Assembly (NCBI GenBank): GCA_002391235.1 | Contig: DGRX01000018.1 | Span: forward strand, 1-64,000 | Reading direction: 5' to 3' | Length of the DNA: 64,000 nucleotides | DNA from: Treponema sp. UBA4377 | GTDB taxonomy: Bacteria > Spirochaetota > Spirochaetia > Treponematales > Treponemataceae | Shown: positions 41,019 through 49,035 of the stretch, one piece after another | Layout of the letters: the number at the start of each line of letters is the position of its first letter | Numbering within the stretch: position 1 is the first letter of the stretch | The notes under the pieces: generated by a model | The model's database searches: none | Seen by the model: the letters and a program-made list of their open reading frames with translations, nothing else | What the model was told of the DNA's origin: nothing | Position numbers and translations under genes: made by a program

Positions 41019-41918
41019 TCACAATACGTTTCTTGGCATGCAGTCTTCGACATCGCGTCTTGGGATGGAAAGGAAGATGTCCACCAATTGCGTGTCAAAC
41101 TGCATTCCGGCGTTGTCTTTTAGGATCGCGACAGCCTCGTCGTAGGTCTTTGCGTCCTTGTAGGCTCGCCTCATCGTGATGGCGGAATAGCTGTCGGCCA
41201 CGCAGATGATTCTGGCTTCCAAAGGAATTTCTTTTCCTTTAAGGCCGTAATAGCCCGTTCCGTCTATGCGCTCGTGGTGGTACTTAATCCAAGGCGCGAT
41301 GACGTCAAACGACTTTATAGGAGCGAGCATTTTCACGCCGGCGTCCGGATGGGTTTTCATAACCTTCCATTCATACTCGTCAAGGCTTGAAGGCTTGTTC
41401 AATATCGCTTCGGGAACGGCAAGTTTTCCCACGTCGTGCATAAGGGCGGCGTATTCAAGGCTTACGAGGTTTATCCTGTGCTTTAGCGAAAATGGCAAAT
41501 GCTTGTACAAAAGCTTTGTAAGGTTTCGGACATAAATGCTGTGGCCGCTAAGGTTGGGGTCGCGCGCCTCTATCACGCCGATAAGCATTTCCGAAATTTC
41601 AAGCGTTCGGTTTTTGACAACGTCGGTCAAGTTGAACATAATGTTCAAGACAATCCAGACAAAAACGCTTCCGCCAAAAAGAATGCCGCCCATCATAAAG
41701 TCCGGCGAGCCAAAGACGGCCGTAAAAACGTAGCCCAGCAAAAAGAAAATCAAAAGAACCAAGCCCACCGAGCGCAGCGCCGTGGACTTTTTGTCGCCCG
41801 CCGAGATTACGTCGCTCATTCCGCTAAGGAAAATGGCGTAGCGAATGATGTTCCATTGCATCAAAAGCGCGCCGGCGATAATCATTACAAAAATTATTGT
41901 CCGCGAATCAACAGCCAT
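41019..41918 (-). CDS. Membrane HD-GYP domain protein (GYY variant)
   Basis: 299 residues. Three N-terminal helices (about 7-30, 48-68, 73-97) anchor it. The HD-GYP domain has GHSIYVRNLTKLLYK, the metal-binding MHDVGKL, and HHERIDGTGYYGLKG, where the family GYP is GYY. All metal His and Asp residues appear kept, so cyclic-di-GMP phosphodiesterase activity is possible, although the Pro change is unusual. AGGAGG precedes the ATG. It is 22 bases downstream of the M18 aminopeptidase gene on the same strand, so it is probably co-transcribed. Confidence 0.87.
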   Translation of the reverse strand: MAVDSRTIIFVMIIAGALLMQWNIIRYAIFLSGMSDVISAGDKKSTALRSVGLVLLIFFLLGYVFTAVFGSPDFMMGGILFGGSVFVWIVLNIMFNLTDVVKNRTLEISEMLIGVIEARDPNLSGHSIYVRNLTKLLYKHLPFSLKHRINLVSLEYAALMHDVGKLAVPEAILNKPSSLDEYEWKVMKTHPDAGVKMLAPIKSFDVIAPWIKYHHERIDGTGYYGLKGKEIPLEARIICVADSYSAITMRRAYKDAKTYDEAVAILKDNAGMQFDTQLVDIFLSIPRRDVEDCMPRNVL

Positions 41919-41940
41919 AACTTCCTCCTAAGCGCGGCCT

Positions 41941-43350
41941 TTATGCGTTTACCAAAAACGCGCGGTAGCCCTTGAAAGATTCGTAGATGTCAACCTTGCT
42001 TGTTATTTCCCAAGGCGCGTGCATGTTCAAGACGCCGACGCCTGAGTCGATTACGTTCATGCCGTAGTTGGCCATGATGTAGGCGATCGTTCCGCCGCCG
42101 CCTTGGTCGACTTTTCCAAGCTCGCATATTTGGAACGAAGCGTCCGCGTCGTCAAAAATCTTCCTTACCTTGGCGACGAATTCCGCGTTGGCGTCGTTGG
42201 AGCCGCTCTTTCCGCGAGAGCCGGTGAACTTGTTTAACGCGATTCCCTTGCACAAAAAGCAGGCGTTCTTTTTTTCCATGACGGAAGGATAGTTGGGGTC
42301 AAAGGCCGCGCTGACGTCGCTGGAAAGCATGTTGGAGTTGGCCAGCGCGCGCCGCAAAGAAAGCTCGCTGTATCCGCCGCAAAGCTCGTAGACTTCGGCT
42401 ACGGCGTTCTCAAAAAAGCGCGAATGCATTCCGGTGGCGCCCACCGAGCCGATTTCCTCTTTGTCCACCAAAAGGCAGACGGCGGTCCGCTCGGTCTTGG
42501 GCAAGCCCTGGATCGCGCGCCACGACGGGTAGGCGCAAACCTTGTCGTCTTGGCCGTAAGCCATAATCATAGAGTTGTCCAAACCGTAATTCTTGGCCTC
42601 GCCGGCGGGAACGGCTTCAAGCTCGGCGCTCAAAAAGTCAGCCTCGTCGATGCCGTATTTCTTTTTCAATATTTTAAGAATGTTTTCCTTTACGGGGTTT
42701 TTCTTTTCGTCGTCTTTTGATCCTTTTGCGGTTTTTGAAGAAGCGGCTTTTAGCGGAATGCTTCCGACCAAAATGTTAAGCGCCTCGCCTTCGACAACCT
42801 TGTTGCCCTTCTTTTCCAACTGGTCGGCGCTAAGATGAATCAACAAGTCGCTTACGCCCAAAACGCCTTCCTTGCCGTCCTCGCCGATAACGACCTTGAC
42901 GACCGTTCCGTCCTTCTTGGCCACAACGCCATGCAGCGCCAAGGGCAGCGTGACCCACTGGTACTTTTTGATTCCGCCGTAGTAATGCGTGTCCAAAAGG
43001 GCAAGGCCTTCGTCTTCGTAAAGGGGATTTTGCTTTATGTCCAATCTGGGGGAATCGATGTGCGCGCCCAAAATGTTCATGCCGCCTTCAAGCGGCTTTT
43101 TTCCGATTTGGAAAAGCGCGACGATTTTTCCCATCGCGCTGGCGTAGACCTTGTCTCCGGCCTTTAGCTTTTTGCCTTTGGCGCGGGCTTCCTCGATTGA
43201 AATGTAGCCGTCCTTTCGCGCCTGCTCCACAAAAAAAGCCGCGCATTCGCGCTCAATCTTGTTCTTAGAAATAAAGTCGCGGTAGTCTTCCGCAAAATCC
43301 ATAATCTGCTTTGTGTTGTCGTATTTTAGCCAAGCGTTTTTGTTTTCCAT
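41941..43350 (-). CDS. M18 family aminopeptidase
   Basis: 469 residues. Dizinc site motifs of M18 (aspartyl aminopeptidase-type) enzymes: GAHIDSPRLDIK, DTHYYGGIKKYQW, DKEEIGSVGATG with the catalytic Glu pair, and DQGGGGT near the end. It removes N-terminal residues from peptides in the cytoplasm. Its ATG at 43350 follows TACAAT by 6 bases and has no Shine-Dalgarno, indicating a leaderless mRNA. The HD-GYP gene follows. Confidence 0.92.
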   Translation of the reverse strand: MENKNAWLKYDNTKQIMDFAEDYRDFISKNKIERECAAFFVEQARKDGYISIEEARAKGKKLKAGDKVYASAMGKIVALFQIGKKPLEGGMNILGAHIDSPRLDIKQNPLYEDEGLALLDTHYYGGIKKYQWVTLPLALHGVVAKKDGTVVKVVIGEDGKEGVLGVSDLLIHLSADQLEKKGNKVVEGEALNILVGSIPLKAASSKTAKGSKDDEKKNPVKENILKILKKKYGIDEADFLSAELEAVPAGEAKNYGLDNSMIMAYGQDDKVCAYPSWRAIQGLPKTERTAVCLLVDKEEIGSVGATGMHSRFFENAVAEVYELCGGYSELSLRRALANSNMLSSDVSAAFDPNYPSVMEKKNACFLCKGIALNKFTGSRGKSGSNDANAEFVAKVRKIFDDADASFQICELGKVDQGGGGTIAYIMANYGMNVIDSGVGVLNMHAPWEITSKVDIYESFKGYRAFLVNA

Positions 43351-43356
43351 AGATTT

Positions 43357-43385
43357 ATTGTAACCCCAAATCAGAATTCCTTCAA
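43357..43385 (-). promoter_or_regulatory. Leaderless-type promoter of the M18 aminopeptidase
   Basis: TTGAAG (43385-43380), 17-base spacer, TACAAT (43362-43357), then ATG after 6 bases. Confidence 0.65.
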
Positions 43386-43413
43386 GACCAAAAGGCCGAG
43401 CGCGATTGCAAGC

Positions 43414-43522
43414 CCGCTGTTCGCGCGAGCTTGGCTGCGATTGCCAGCGCTCGCAAGAGCGCAGTTGGATAAACTTCCAATAGCAAAACGGAACGTAGCG
43501 CGAATGTTGCGGCTTATGCGGC
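43414..43522. repeat. Family-2 interspersed repeat, long copy
   Basis: Same ends as the copy at 37835-37886 (CCGCTGTTCGCGCGAGCTTGG and GCGCGAATGTTGCGGCTTATG). A middle of about 57 bases is present here only; it includes the hairpin GCGCTC-gcaa-GAGCGC. It forms the left part of a 513-base region without genes. Confidence 0.72.
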
Positions 43523-43539
43523 TAACAAACGATTTTTGT

Positions 43540-43823
43540 TAACATACACTTAATTTTGCCGCTAGATTTCCACAAGTTTTCCACCTAAAAAGTTGAAAAA
43601 AATTTATATAAATTTTATTTCTTTGTAAAACCGCAATTTAGCCAAAATCTGTTATATTTGTTATTGACAGTTTTAATTCATTATATTATAAAGAGTTGCA
43701 AAACGAAAAAACGGATTTCCGCTAATTATTTTTTTAATTGACAAAAGAATAGGTATTGACACAATTTTTTTCAACAAAATTTCCACAATTTTCCACAAAA
43801 TTTTCCACAGAGGCGGTGGAAAA
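43540..43823. other. Candidate replication origin (oriC-like): DnaA-box-like cluster and AT-rich region
   Basis: Six 9-mers resemble the DnaA box TTATCCACA: ATTTCCACA (43566, 43779), TTTTCCACC (43577), TTTTCCACA (43789, 43801), and TTTTCCACC on the minus strand (43815-43823). Three are at 10- and 12-base spacing. Between the two groups lies about 190 bases of very AT-rich DNA (43586-43778) without a gene, as expected for a DNA-unwinding element. No dnaA, dnaN, gyrB or rpmH is nearby, which weakens the call. Confidence 0.45.
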
Positions 43824-43863
43824 TTTGCCGCCCTGCCAGCCCTTCCTCCGCCAAAAAACGTCC

Positions 43864-45069
43864 TCAAACCAGCGGCTTTTTAAAGACAAAAGTAGTGTAG
43901 TCGCGGCCAGGGCCGGAAAAGGGCGCGTAGACTTCCTGCGACACAAGAAGGTAGCCGTGGTTGACGTACCATTTCCAGTTGCAGTCGCAGTCGGTCCACA
44001 AGTACAGGTTTTTGTAGCCCTTGGCCGCCAAGCGGGGAAGAAGCTTTTCCAAAAGGGCCGCGCCCATTCCGCGCTTTCGGCTGACGTAGAGCGAAAGCTT
44101 TATGTCGTCGGCATTCATGAAGGAAAGCTCCTTTTTGTCCATGTATTCAAGGTAGGCTTTTACCATCTCAAGCGAGGCTTTTTGCGAGTCCGAGCAGTCG
44201 CGGGAATTTTGGCTAAGCCAAGCGCGGGCCGTGTTTGCGCCGTCCTTTAGCGTAAAGAAGGCGGCGGAAAGCAATTCGTTGTCTGGGGAACGCTTTTTGT
44301 CGGCCAGTTGGAACGAAAGCCTGGGCTGGTAAATGTTGTTTCGGACGATGAACTCAACGTCTAGTCTTGCAAAGGCTTCGTCGTCGGAAGGAGGCGCCCA
44401 AAGGGGAAGAACAACGTCAACCACCTGCGGAAGGTTTTTCATGTCAAAGCGCGAAAGCGTGACCCATTCGTCGGAAAGCTCCAGCTCGTAGGTAAATTCC
44501 TCGCGCTCCTCTTCCGGCGCCAGCTTGTTGCGGCGGCCGCCCGCGCGTCCAACCCGCTTCATTCCAAGATTTTCCATCGTAGTCCACGAGGCGATGTTTT
44601 CAGTGTCGCAATGGGCTGTAAAGCGGGTCACGCCAAAAGTTTTGTTTGTCCACTGGATTAGGGCGGCCGCCGCTTCCTGCGCGCAGCCGCTTCCTTGCGC
44701 CGATTTTTTTAGGCACCAGCCAAGCTCGGCGGAAATGCTTGAGGCGTCGCCGGAATTGCTGGAGCCACTAAGAGCGTTAGAGGCCGCGTCCAGCAAGGTG
44801 ACGCTCACGCCGCCAATATGCTCGTCGCCGCGCAAGATGGCGCACTGAAAGTCTCGTGGGCTTTGGCTTTTCCACTCAGCCTCCGAGTTGGCCAAAAATT
44901 GTTTTGTGTCCTCAATCGAGTCGTTTGGCAAGAACATCATGTAGCGCATGTTCTGCCGGTCGGAGGCGTATTCGTGGGTGGACTCCAAATATTTCATCGA
45001 TTGGGGAACGAGGCGAAGGCGTTCTGTTGCAAGGCAAAAGTCGGAAAAGTCGCGCGAGTTTGAGGCCAT
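43864..45069 (-). CDS. Tandem GNAT acetyltransferase (two-domain)
   Basis: 401 residues. Domain 1 (about 10-200) is RimJ/RimL-like: TERLRLVP, GGVSVTLLD, ELGWCLKKSAQGSGCAQEA and FTAHCDTENIASW. Domain 2 (about 200-401) has a second acetyl-CoA site, SRKRGMGAALLEKLLPRLAAKG, then YLWTDCDCNWKWYVNHGY. A Ser/Asn/Ala-rich insert lies near residue 105. Substrates unknown. GGGAGA precedes the ATG, which is 1 base after the stop of another GNAT gene; the two form an operon. Confidence 0.83.
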   Translation of the reverse strand: MASNSRDFSDFCLATERLRLVPQSMKYLESTHEYASDRQNMRYMMFLPNDSIEDTKQFLANSEAEWKSQSPRDFQCAILRGDEHIGGVSVTLLDAASNALSGSSNSGDASSISAELGWCLKKSAQGSGCAQEAAAALIQWTNKTFGVTRFTAHCDTENIASWTTMENLGMKRVGRAGGRRNKLAPEEEREEFTYELELSDEWVTLSRFDMKNLPQVVDVVLPLWAPPSDDEAFARLDVEFIVRNNIYQPRLSFQLADKKRSPDNELLSAAFFTLKDGANTARAWLSQNSRDCSDSQKASLEMVKAYLEYMDKKELSFMNADDIKLSLYVSRKRGMGAALLEKLLPRLAAKGYKNLYLWTDCDCNWKWYVNHGYLLVSQEVYAPFSGPGRDYTTFVFKKPLV

Positions 45070-45070
45070 T

Positions 45071-45547
45071 TTATTCTCCCTGGGGAACCGCCGGATTCAA
45101 GCTTTTGTTGCGGTAATTGAGGTTTGTTCGCAGCGTGTAGCCTTGCCTTTCCCAAAAGGCGTTGGCGGCCTCGTTGTCCTTAAAGACAAGCCCGAAAATT
45201 TTATTTATGCCCTCCGCGCGCAAGGCTTCTTCGGCCTTGGCGACAAGCTGGGCGGCTATTCCCCCGCGGCGAAAGTCCGGGTGAACGCACATATGGTGGA
45301 TTATCGCGCGCCTTCCGTCGTGGCCTGTAAGAATAACCCCGATTATTTGAGCCGCGTCGCCCGTTCCGTCCTTTAGCGTCGCCACAAAGCAAGTGTTGGG
45401 GTTGCGCTTCATGTAGCGCTCGATTCCCTCGCGGCTGTCGTCAACGGGGTTCATAGCGCGGCGGCTTTGCTCCTCGCTGTTCCACAATTCCAATATTCCG
45501 TCATAATCCGCGATTGTCGCAAGGCGGATTTCTATTTTTTTGTCCAT
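45071..45547 (-). CDS. GNAT family N-acetyltransferase
   Basis: 158 residues from the ATG at 45547 (MDKKIEIRLATIADYDGI). The start is fixed by TACAAT 6 bases upstream and no Shine-Dalgarno. Acetyl-CoA site: IHHMCVHPDFRRGGIAAQLVAKAEEALRA pattern (R-R-G-G-I-A), then GLVFKDNEAANAFWERQGY. It transfers acetyl from acetyl-CoA to an amine of unknown identity. It is followed directly by a two-domain GNAT protein. Confidence 0.88.
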   Translation of the reverse strand: MDKKIEIRLATIADYDGILELWNSEEQSRRAMNPVDDSREGIERYMKRNPNTCFVATLKDGTGDAAQIIGVILTGHDGRRAIIHHMCVHPDFRRGGIAAQLVAKAEEALRAEGINKIFGLVFKDNEAANAFWERQGYTLRTNLNYRNKSLNPAVPQGE

Positions 45548-45553
45548 GGGGGA

Positions 45554-45582
45554 ATTGTAGCGCGTTTCGCGCGATTTTGCCA
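45554..45582 (-). promoter_or_regulatory. Leaderless-type promoter of the GNAT operon
   Basis: TGGCAA (45582-45577), 17-base spacer, TACAAT (45559-45554), then ATG after 6 bases. Confidence 0.55.
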
Positions 45583-45598
45583 GTGGAAATTTTATGCA

Positions 45599-45666
45599 GC
45601 GTCCAGCGGACGCGGTGAGACCGCTCGAACAAACAATCGCAGTCCTGCGTTCGTAAACACGAGCGG
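45599..45666. other. Hairpin-rich spacer between divergent genes
   Basis: Contains GCGTCC-agc-GGACGC (45599-45613), GCGGT-gag-ACCGC (45612-45624), CGCAG-tc-CTGCG (45638-45649), and CCGCTCG with CGAGCGG (45621-45627 and 45660-45666). It resembles a folded repeat element, but no second copy was seen. Confidence 0.5.
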
Positions 45667-45669
45667 CTC

Positions 45670-45698
45670 TTGCGCAAAATTCCAAAATCATTCATAAT
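45670..45698 (+). promoter_or_regulatory. Leaderless-type promoter of the Cof-type phosphatase
   Basis: TTGCGC (45670-45675), 17-base spacer, CATAAT (45693-45698), then ATG at 45704 after 5 bases. Confidence 0.6.
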
Positions 45699-45703
45699 GG
45701 ATT

Positions 45704-46468
45704 ATGGAAAACATCTCTTTAATACTTTCTGACTTGGACGGAACGCTGTTCCGAGACGACAAAACAATCTCCGACTACACAAAAAAAATTATCGCCGCCG
45801 CGCAAAAAAAGGGAATCCTTTTTGGCATTTCCACCTCGCGGGCAAGAACAAACGTCCTTAACTTTTTGGACGGAATCAAGCCCGACGTTTTGATAACCAA
45901 CGGCGGCGGCTTGGCAACGCTCAAGGGCCAAAAAATTTATTCCTGCGAGTTTACGATAGAAGAAACGCAAGCGCTTCTCAACGCCGCCTTGGAAATTATG
46001 GGCGACAGCGGTTCCATCACGATAGACAACGAAAGCGGCCTTTACTCAAATTCAAAGGAAGGATTTTCCGACAAGTTTTGGACTTACAACGACTTCAAAA
46101 ATTTTTCGCAATCTTGCATGAAGCTTTGCGTCCAAACTTTGGACAAAGAAAAAGTTTCCGCCATCGTCGAGCGCTCCGGAATACAAGGCTTGGACATCCA
46201 TCCCTTTTCCGACATTCCTTGGTCAAAGCTGAGCAAAAGCGGAGCCACAAAAGAGCGCGCGATACAAGAGCTGCGTTCCAACCTAAACATTCCCCAAGAA
46301 AAAATCGCGGCCTTTGGCGACGACTTTAACGACATCGGCATGCTCAAATTTTGCGGCAGAGGAATCGCGATGCAAAACGCCATCGCCGAAGTCAAACAAA
46401 TCGCCGACGAAATCTGCGCGTCCAACCAAGAAGACGGCGTCGCCCGCTGGATCGAACGATTGTTGTAA
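45704..46468 (+). CDS. Cof-type HAD phosphatase
   Basis: 254 residues. SDLDGTLFRDD is HAD motif I; STSRART is motif II, a conserved Lys lies in SKLSKSGATKE, and AFGDDFNDIGML is motif IV with the metal-binding Asp pair. The large C2 cap between them is typical of Cof/YidA sugar-phosphate phosphatases. Substrate unknown. The ATG lies 5 bases after CATAAT with no Shine-Dalgarno. A family-3 repeat follows its stop. Confidence 0.9.
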   Translation: MENISLILSDLDGTLFRDDKTISDYTKKIIAAAQKKGILFGISTSRARTNVLNFLDGIKPDVLITNGGGLATLKGQKIYSCEFTIEETQALLNAALEIMGDSGSITIDNESGLYSNSKEGFSDKFWTYNDFKNFSQSCMKLCVQTLDKEKVSAIVERSGIQGLDIHPFSDIPWSKLSKSGATKERAIQELRSNLNIPQEKIAAFGDDFNDIGMLKFCGRGIAMQNAIAEVKQIADEICASNQEDGVARWIERLL

Positions 46469-46473
46469 GCCCC

Positions 46474-46568
46474 CTTGATGCCCTTGCTCCGAAGGAGCAA
46501 ATGTCAATAATTTCCTCTTACGCAACAAGTCCGAAGAACTTGATGCCCTTGCTCCGAAGGACTTGACA
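46474..46568. repeat. Family-3 hairpin repeat, copy 2 (supplies a -35 box)
   Basis: Shares CTTGATGCCCTTGC, GTCAATAA, CTTACGCAACAAG and the final CTTGACA with the copy at 31834-31906. Its first hairpin is TTGCTCC-gaa-GGAGCAA (a paired change). An internal CTTGATGCCCTTGCTCCGAA segment is duplicated. The final TTGACA is the -35 of the ArsR promoter. Confidence 0.78.
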
Positions 46569-46591
46569 AAATCCCCTTTGCGCCGTAAACT
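46563..46591 (+). promoter_or_regulatory. Promoter of the arsR/zntA operon
   Basis: TTGACA (46563-46568), 17-base spacer, TAAACT (46586-46591). Confidence 0.75.
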
Positions 46592-46593
46592 AC

Positions 46594-46621
46594 AAACATA
46601 TGAACACTTGTTCATATGTTT
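46594..46621 (+). promoter_or_regulatory. ArsR/SmtB-type operator
   Basis: AAACATATGAACA-ct-TGTTCATATGTTT, a perfect 13-bp inverted repeat. ATATGAACA-N2-TGTTCATAT is the known SmtB/CzrA/ZiaR family operator shape. It starts 2 bases after the -10, so bound repressor would block transcription initiation. Confidence 0.9.
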
Positions 46622-46650
46622 AACCATAATTAACTAAAACGGAGGCGGAT

Positions 46651-46953
46651 ATGGCAAAAAAAGGCGCGACGCCGGACGAAAACACCCTGATCGACTTGGC
46701 GGAACTTTTTAAGATTTTCGGCGACTCGACCAGAATCAAAATCCTTTTTCTTCTCTCGCAGGGGGAACGGTCGGTAAACCAAATCGCGGCGGAGCTAAAC
46801 ATGACCCAGTCGGCCATAAGCCACCAGCTGCGGATTCTAAAAACCAGCCGCCTTATCAAGGCCGAGCGCGCCGGAAAGCTTAGCATATACTCGCTTGCCG
46901 ACACGCACGTAGCGTCAATTTTGAACCAGGGCCTTGAGCACGTAAACGAATAG
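46651..46953 (+). CDS. ArsR/SmtB-family zinc-sensing repressor
   Basis: 100 residues. Winged helix with DSTRIKILFLL and QSAISHQLRILK as recognition helix. The last helix has DTHVASILNQGLEHVNE: D, H two later, H eleven later and E three later, the exact alpha-5 spacing (DxHx10HxxE) that senses zinc in SmtB/CzrA. No alpha-3 CxC site, so Cd/Pb/As sensing is unlikely. It should release the palindrome at 46594-46621 when zinc is high and so switch on the exporter gene 10 bases downstream. Confidence 0.92.
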   Translation: MAKKGATPDENTLIDLAELFKIFGDSTRIKILFLLSQGERSVNQIAAELNMTQSAISHQLRILKTSRLIKAERAGKLSIYSLADTHVASILNQGLEHVNE

Positions 46954-46963
46954 GAGGAATTGT

Positions 46964-49033
46964 ATGAACCACGAACATCACGAACACGAGCATAATCACG
47001 AGCATGAACATCACCACGAACACGAATGCGGCCACTGCTGCTGCCATGAACATAGTCACGAACACGACTGCTGCCACGGAGGGGAAGAAGGCGGCCTTAA
47101 AAAAATCATAATCGCCGCCGTTCTTTTTGCCGCAGCGCTCCTTTTGGAACACCTACCCTTCTTCAAGAACTTGGCGGAAGCCGGAGCCGGGCGGCCCATT
47201 TTTGGCCAGTCTCTCGTCTTTGGCCAGCCCTTCGATTGCGGCCAAGCCATCAACGCGCTCAAGCTCCTTCTCTTTGCCGCCGCATACTTGCTTTGCGCAA
47301 AGGAAGTCCTTATAAGCGCGGCGCAAAACATTTTGCGCGGCGATTTCTTTGACGAGCAATTTTTGATGGCCGCCGCCTCAATCGCCGCCATCGCAATCGG
47401 CGAATATCCCGAAGCGGTAGGAGTGATGCTCTTTTACCAAGTCGGCGAATGGTTCGAGGACTACGCGGTTGACAAGTCGCGCGACTCGATTCAAAGCCTT
47501 GTGGGCTTGCGGCCCGACAAAGCCTTTGTGTTGCGCGGCGGCCAAGTCCAGCAAGTCGCGCCCGAAGAAGTCAAGATCGGAGAGACGATACAAGTAAAGC
47601 CTGGCGAGCGCGTTCCCCTTGACGGACTTGTCTTGGACGGCGATTCTTTTGTGGACACAAGCGCTCTTACCGGCGAAAGCGTTCCGCGGCAAATTGGGAA
47701 CGGCTCGATTGTAATGGCGGGCTTTGTTAACCAAAGCGGCTTGATTACGATAAAAGTGACAAAGGCCGCCGCGGATTCTAGCGTGTCGCGCATTTTGGAG
47801 TTGGTTGAGAACGCGGCAGAAAAAAAGGCCAAGGCGCAAAAGTTCATCAGCCGTTTCGCTAAAGTCTACACGCCGCTGGTGTGCATTGCGGCGGCCTTGG
47901 TTACGGTCGTTCCGCCGATTTTTGTGGGCGCCCAATGGTCAACGTGGATCTACCGCGCGATAATGTTCTTGGTTGTCTCATGCCCCTGCGCGCTTGTGAT
48001 ATCGGTTCCGCTTTCATTCTACGGCGGAATAGGGCTCGCTTCCAGCAAAGGCATTTTGATAAAGGGAAGCAACTACATCGAGCTTTTGAGCAAGGCTAAA
48101 ATCGCGGCCTTTGACAAAACAGGAACGCTCACCCAAGGCGTTTTTGTCGTCAACGAAATCCACCCCAGCCCCGAGGCCAAAATCAGCCAAGAGGAGTTGA
48201 TCGCCATCGCGACGCACGCCGAAAAATATTCCGAGCACCCAATTTCAAAGTCGCTCAAAATCGCGCACCACTGCCCCAAGTGCGAAAGCCTTGCCTTGGA
48301 CAATGTCCAGGAGTTCCGCGGAAAAGGCATCAAGGTTGAAATTGAAGGACAGACAATTCTTGCCGGAAATCTAAAATTGATGGAAGCGTTCAACGTCCAA
48401 AACATAGTTCCTTGCTCCAAAGACGACATTGGAACAATCGTTCACATTGCGATTGACGGAATCTACCAAGGCCACATCGTCATCTCGGACAAAATAAAAG
48501 AGGCCAGCCGGGACGCCTTGGCCGCGCTCAAAAAAGCCGGCGTAAAGAAAACCGTCATGCTCACCGGCGACTCGAAAACAATCGCCGAGGCAAACGCAAA
48601 GCTTTTAGGCGTTGACCAAACCTTCGCGGAGCTTTTGCCCGAAGAAAAAGTCGCGCGCTTGGAAGAGCTTATCGCGCAAGGCCCAGTCTTGTTCGCCGGA
48701 GACGGAATAAACGACGCGCCGGTATTGGCCCGCGCCGACGTTGGAATCGCAATGGGAGCGCTTGGAAGCGACGCGGCCATAGAAGCGTCTGACGTTGTCA
48801 TAATGAACGACGACTTGAACAAAATTCCGGCCGCGATAAAAATAGCGAAAAAGACGATGGGCGTTGTTTGGCAAAACATCGCCGTCTCGCTTTTGGTGAA
48901 GTTCGGCATAATGGCGCTTGCCGTTCCCGGAATAGCGAATTTGTGGCTGGCCGTTTTTGGCGACGTCGGAGTTTTGTTCTTGGCGGTTCTTAACGCTCTG
49001 CGGCTAAGCCTCTTTAAGCGCGAAAAAAATTAA
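46964..49033 (+). CDS. zntA: Zinc/cadmium-exporting P-type ATPase
   Basis: 689 residues. The first 45 residues are packed with His, Glu and Cys (repeated HEH, then CGHCCCH and DCCH) in place of the usual ferredoxin-like HMA domain. Then come P1B-type features: the CPC metal site in VVSCPCALVIS, phosphorylation site DKTGTLTQ, TGES actuator loop and GDGINDAP hinge. It pumps Zn2+ (and probably Cd2+) out of the cytoplasm. TAGGAGG lies before the start and the gene follows the SmtB-type repressor, so zinc induction is expected. Confidence 0.94.
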   Translation: MNHEHHEHEHNHEHEHHHEHECGHCCCHEHSHEHDCCHGGEEGGLKKIIIAAVLFAAALLLEHLPFFKNLAEAGAGRPIFGQSLVFGQPFDCGQAINALKLLLFAAAYLLCAKEVLISAAQNILRGDFFDEQFLMAAASIAAIAIGEYPEAVGVMLFYQVGEWFEDYAVDKSRDSIQSLVGLRPDKAFVLRGGQVQQVAPEEVKIGETIQVKPGERVPLDGLVLDGDSFVDTSALTGESVPRQIGNGSIVMAGFVNQSGLITIKVTKAAADSSVSRILELVENAAEKKAKAQKFISRFAKVYTPLVCIAAALVTVVPPIFVGAQWSTWIYRAIMFLVVSCPCALVISVPLSFYGGIGLASSKGILIKGSNYIELLSKAKIAAFDKTGTLTQGVFVVNEIHPSPEAKISQEELIAIATHAEKYSEHPISKSLKIAHHCPKCESLALDNVQEFRGKGIKVEIEGQTILAGNLKLMEAFNVQNIVPCSKDDIGTIVHIAIDGIYQGHIVISDKIKEASRDALAALKKAGVKKTVMLTGDSKTIAEANAKLLGVDQTFAELLPEEKVARLEELIAQGPVLFAGDGINDAPVLARADVGIAMGALGSDAAIEASDVVIMNDDLNKIPAAIKIAKKTMGVVWQNIAVSLLVKFGIMALAVPGIANLWLAVFGDVGVLFLAVLNALRLSLFKREKN

Positions 49034-49035
49034 CG

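Noticed and set aside
43540..43823. Plasmid or phage origin rather than chromosomal oriC
   Set aside because: No replication initiator gene or partition gene nearby; flanking genes are ordinary chromosomal ones.
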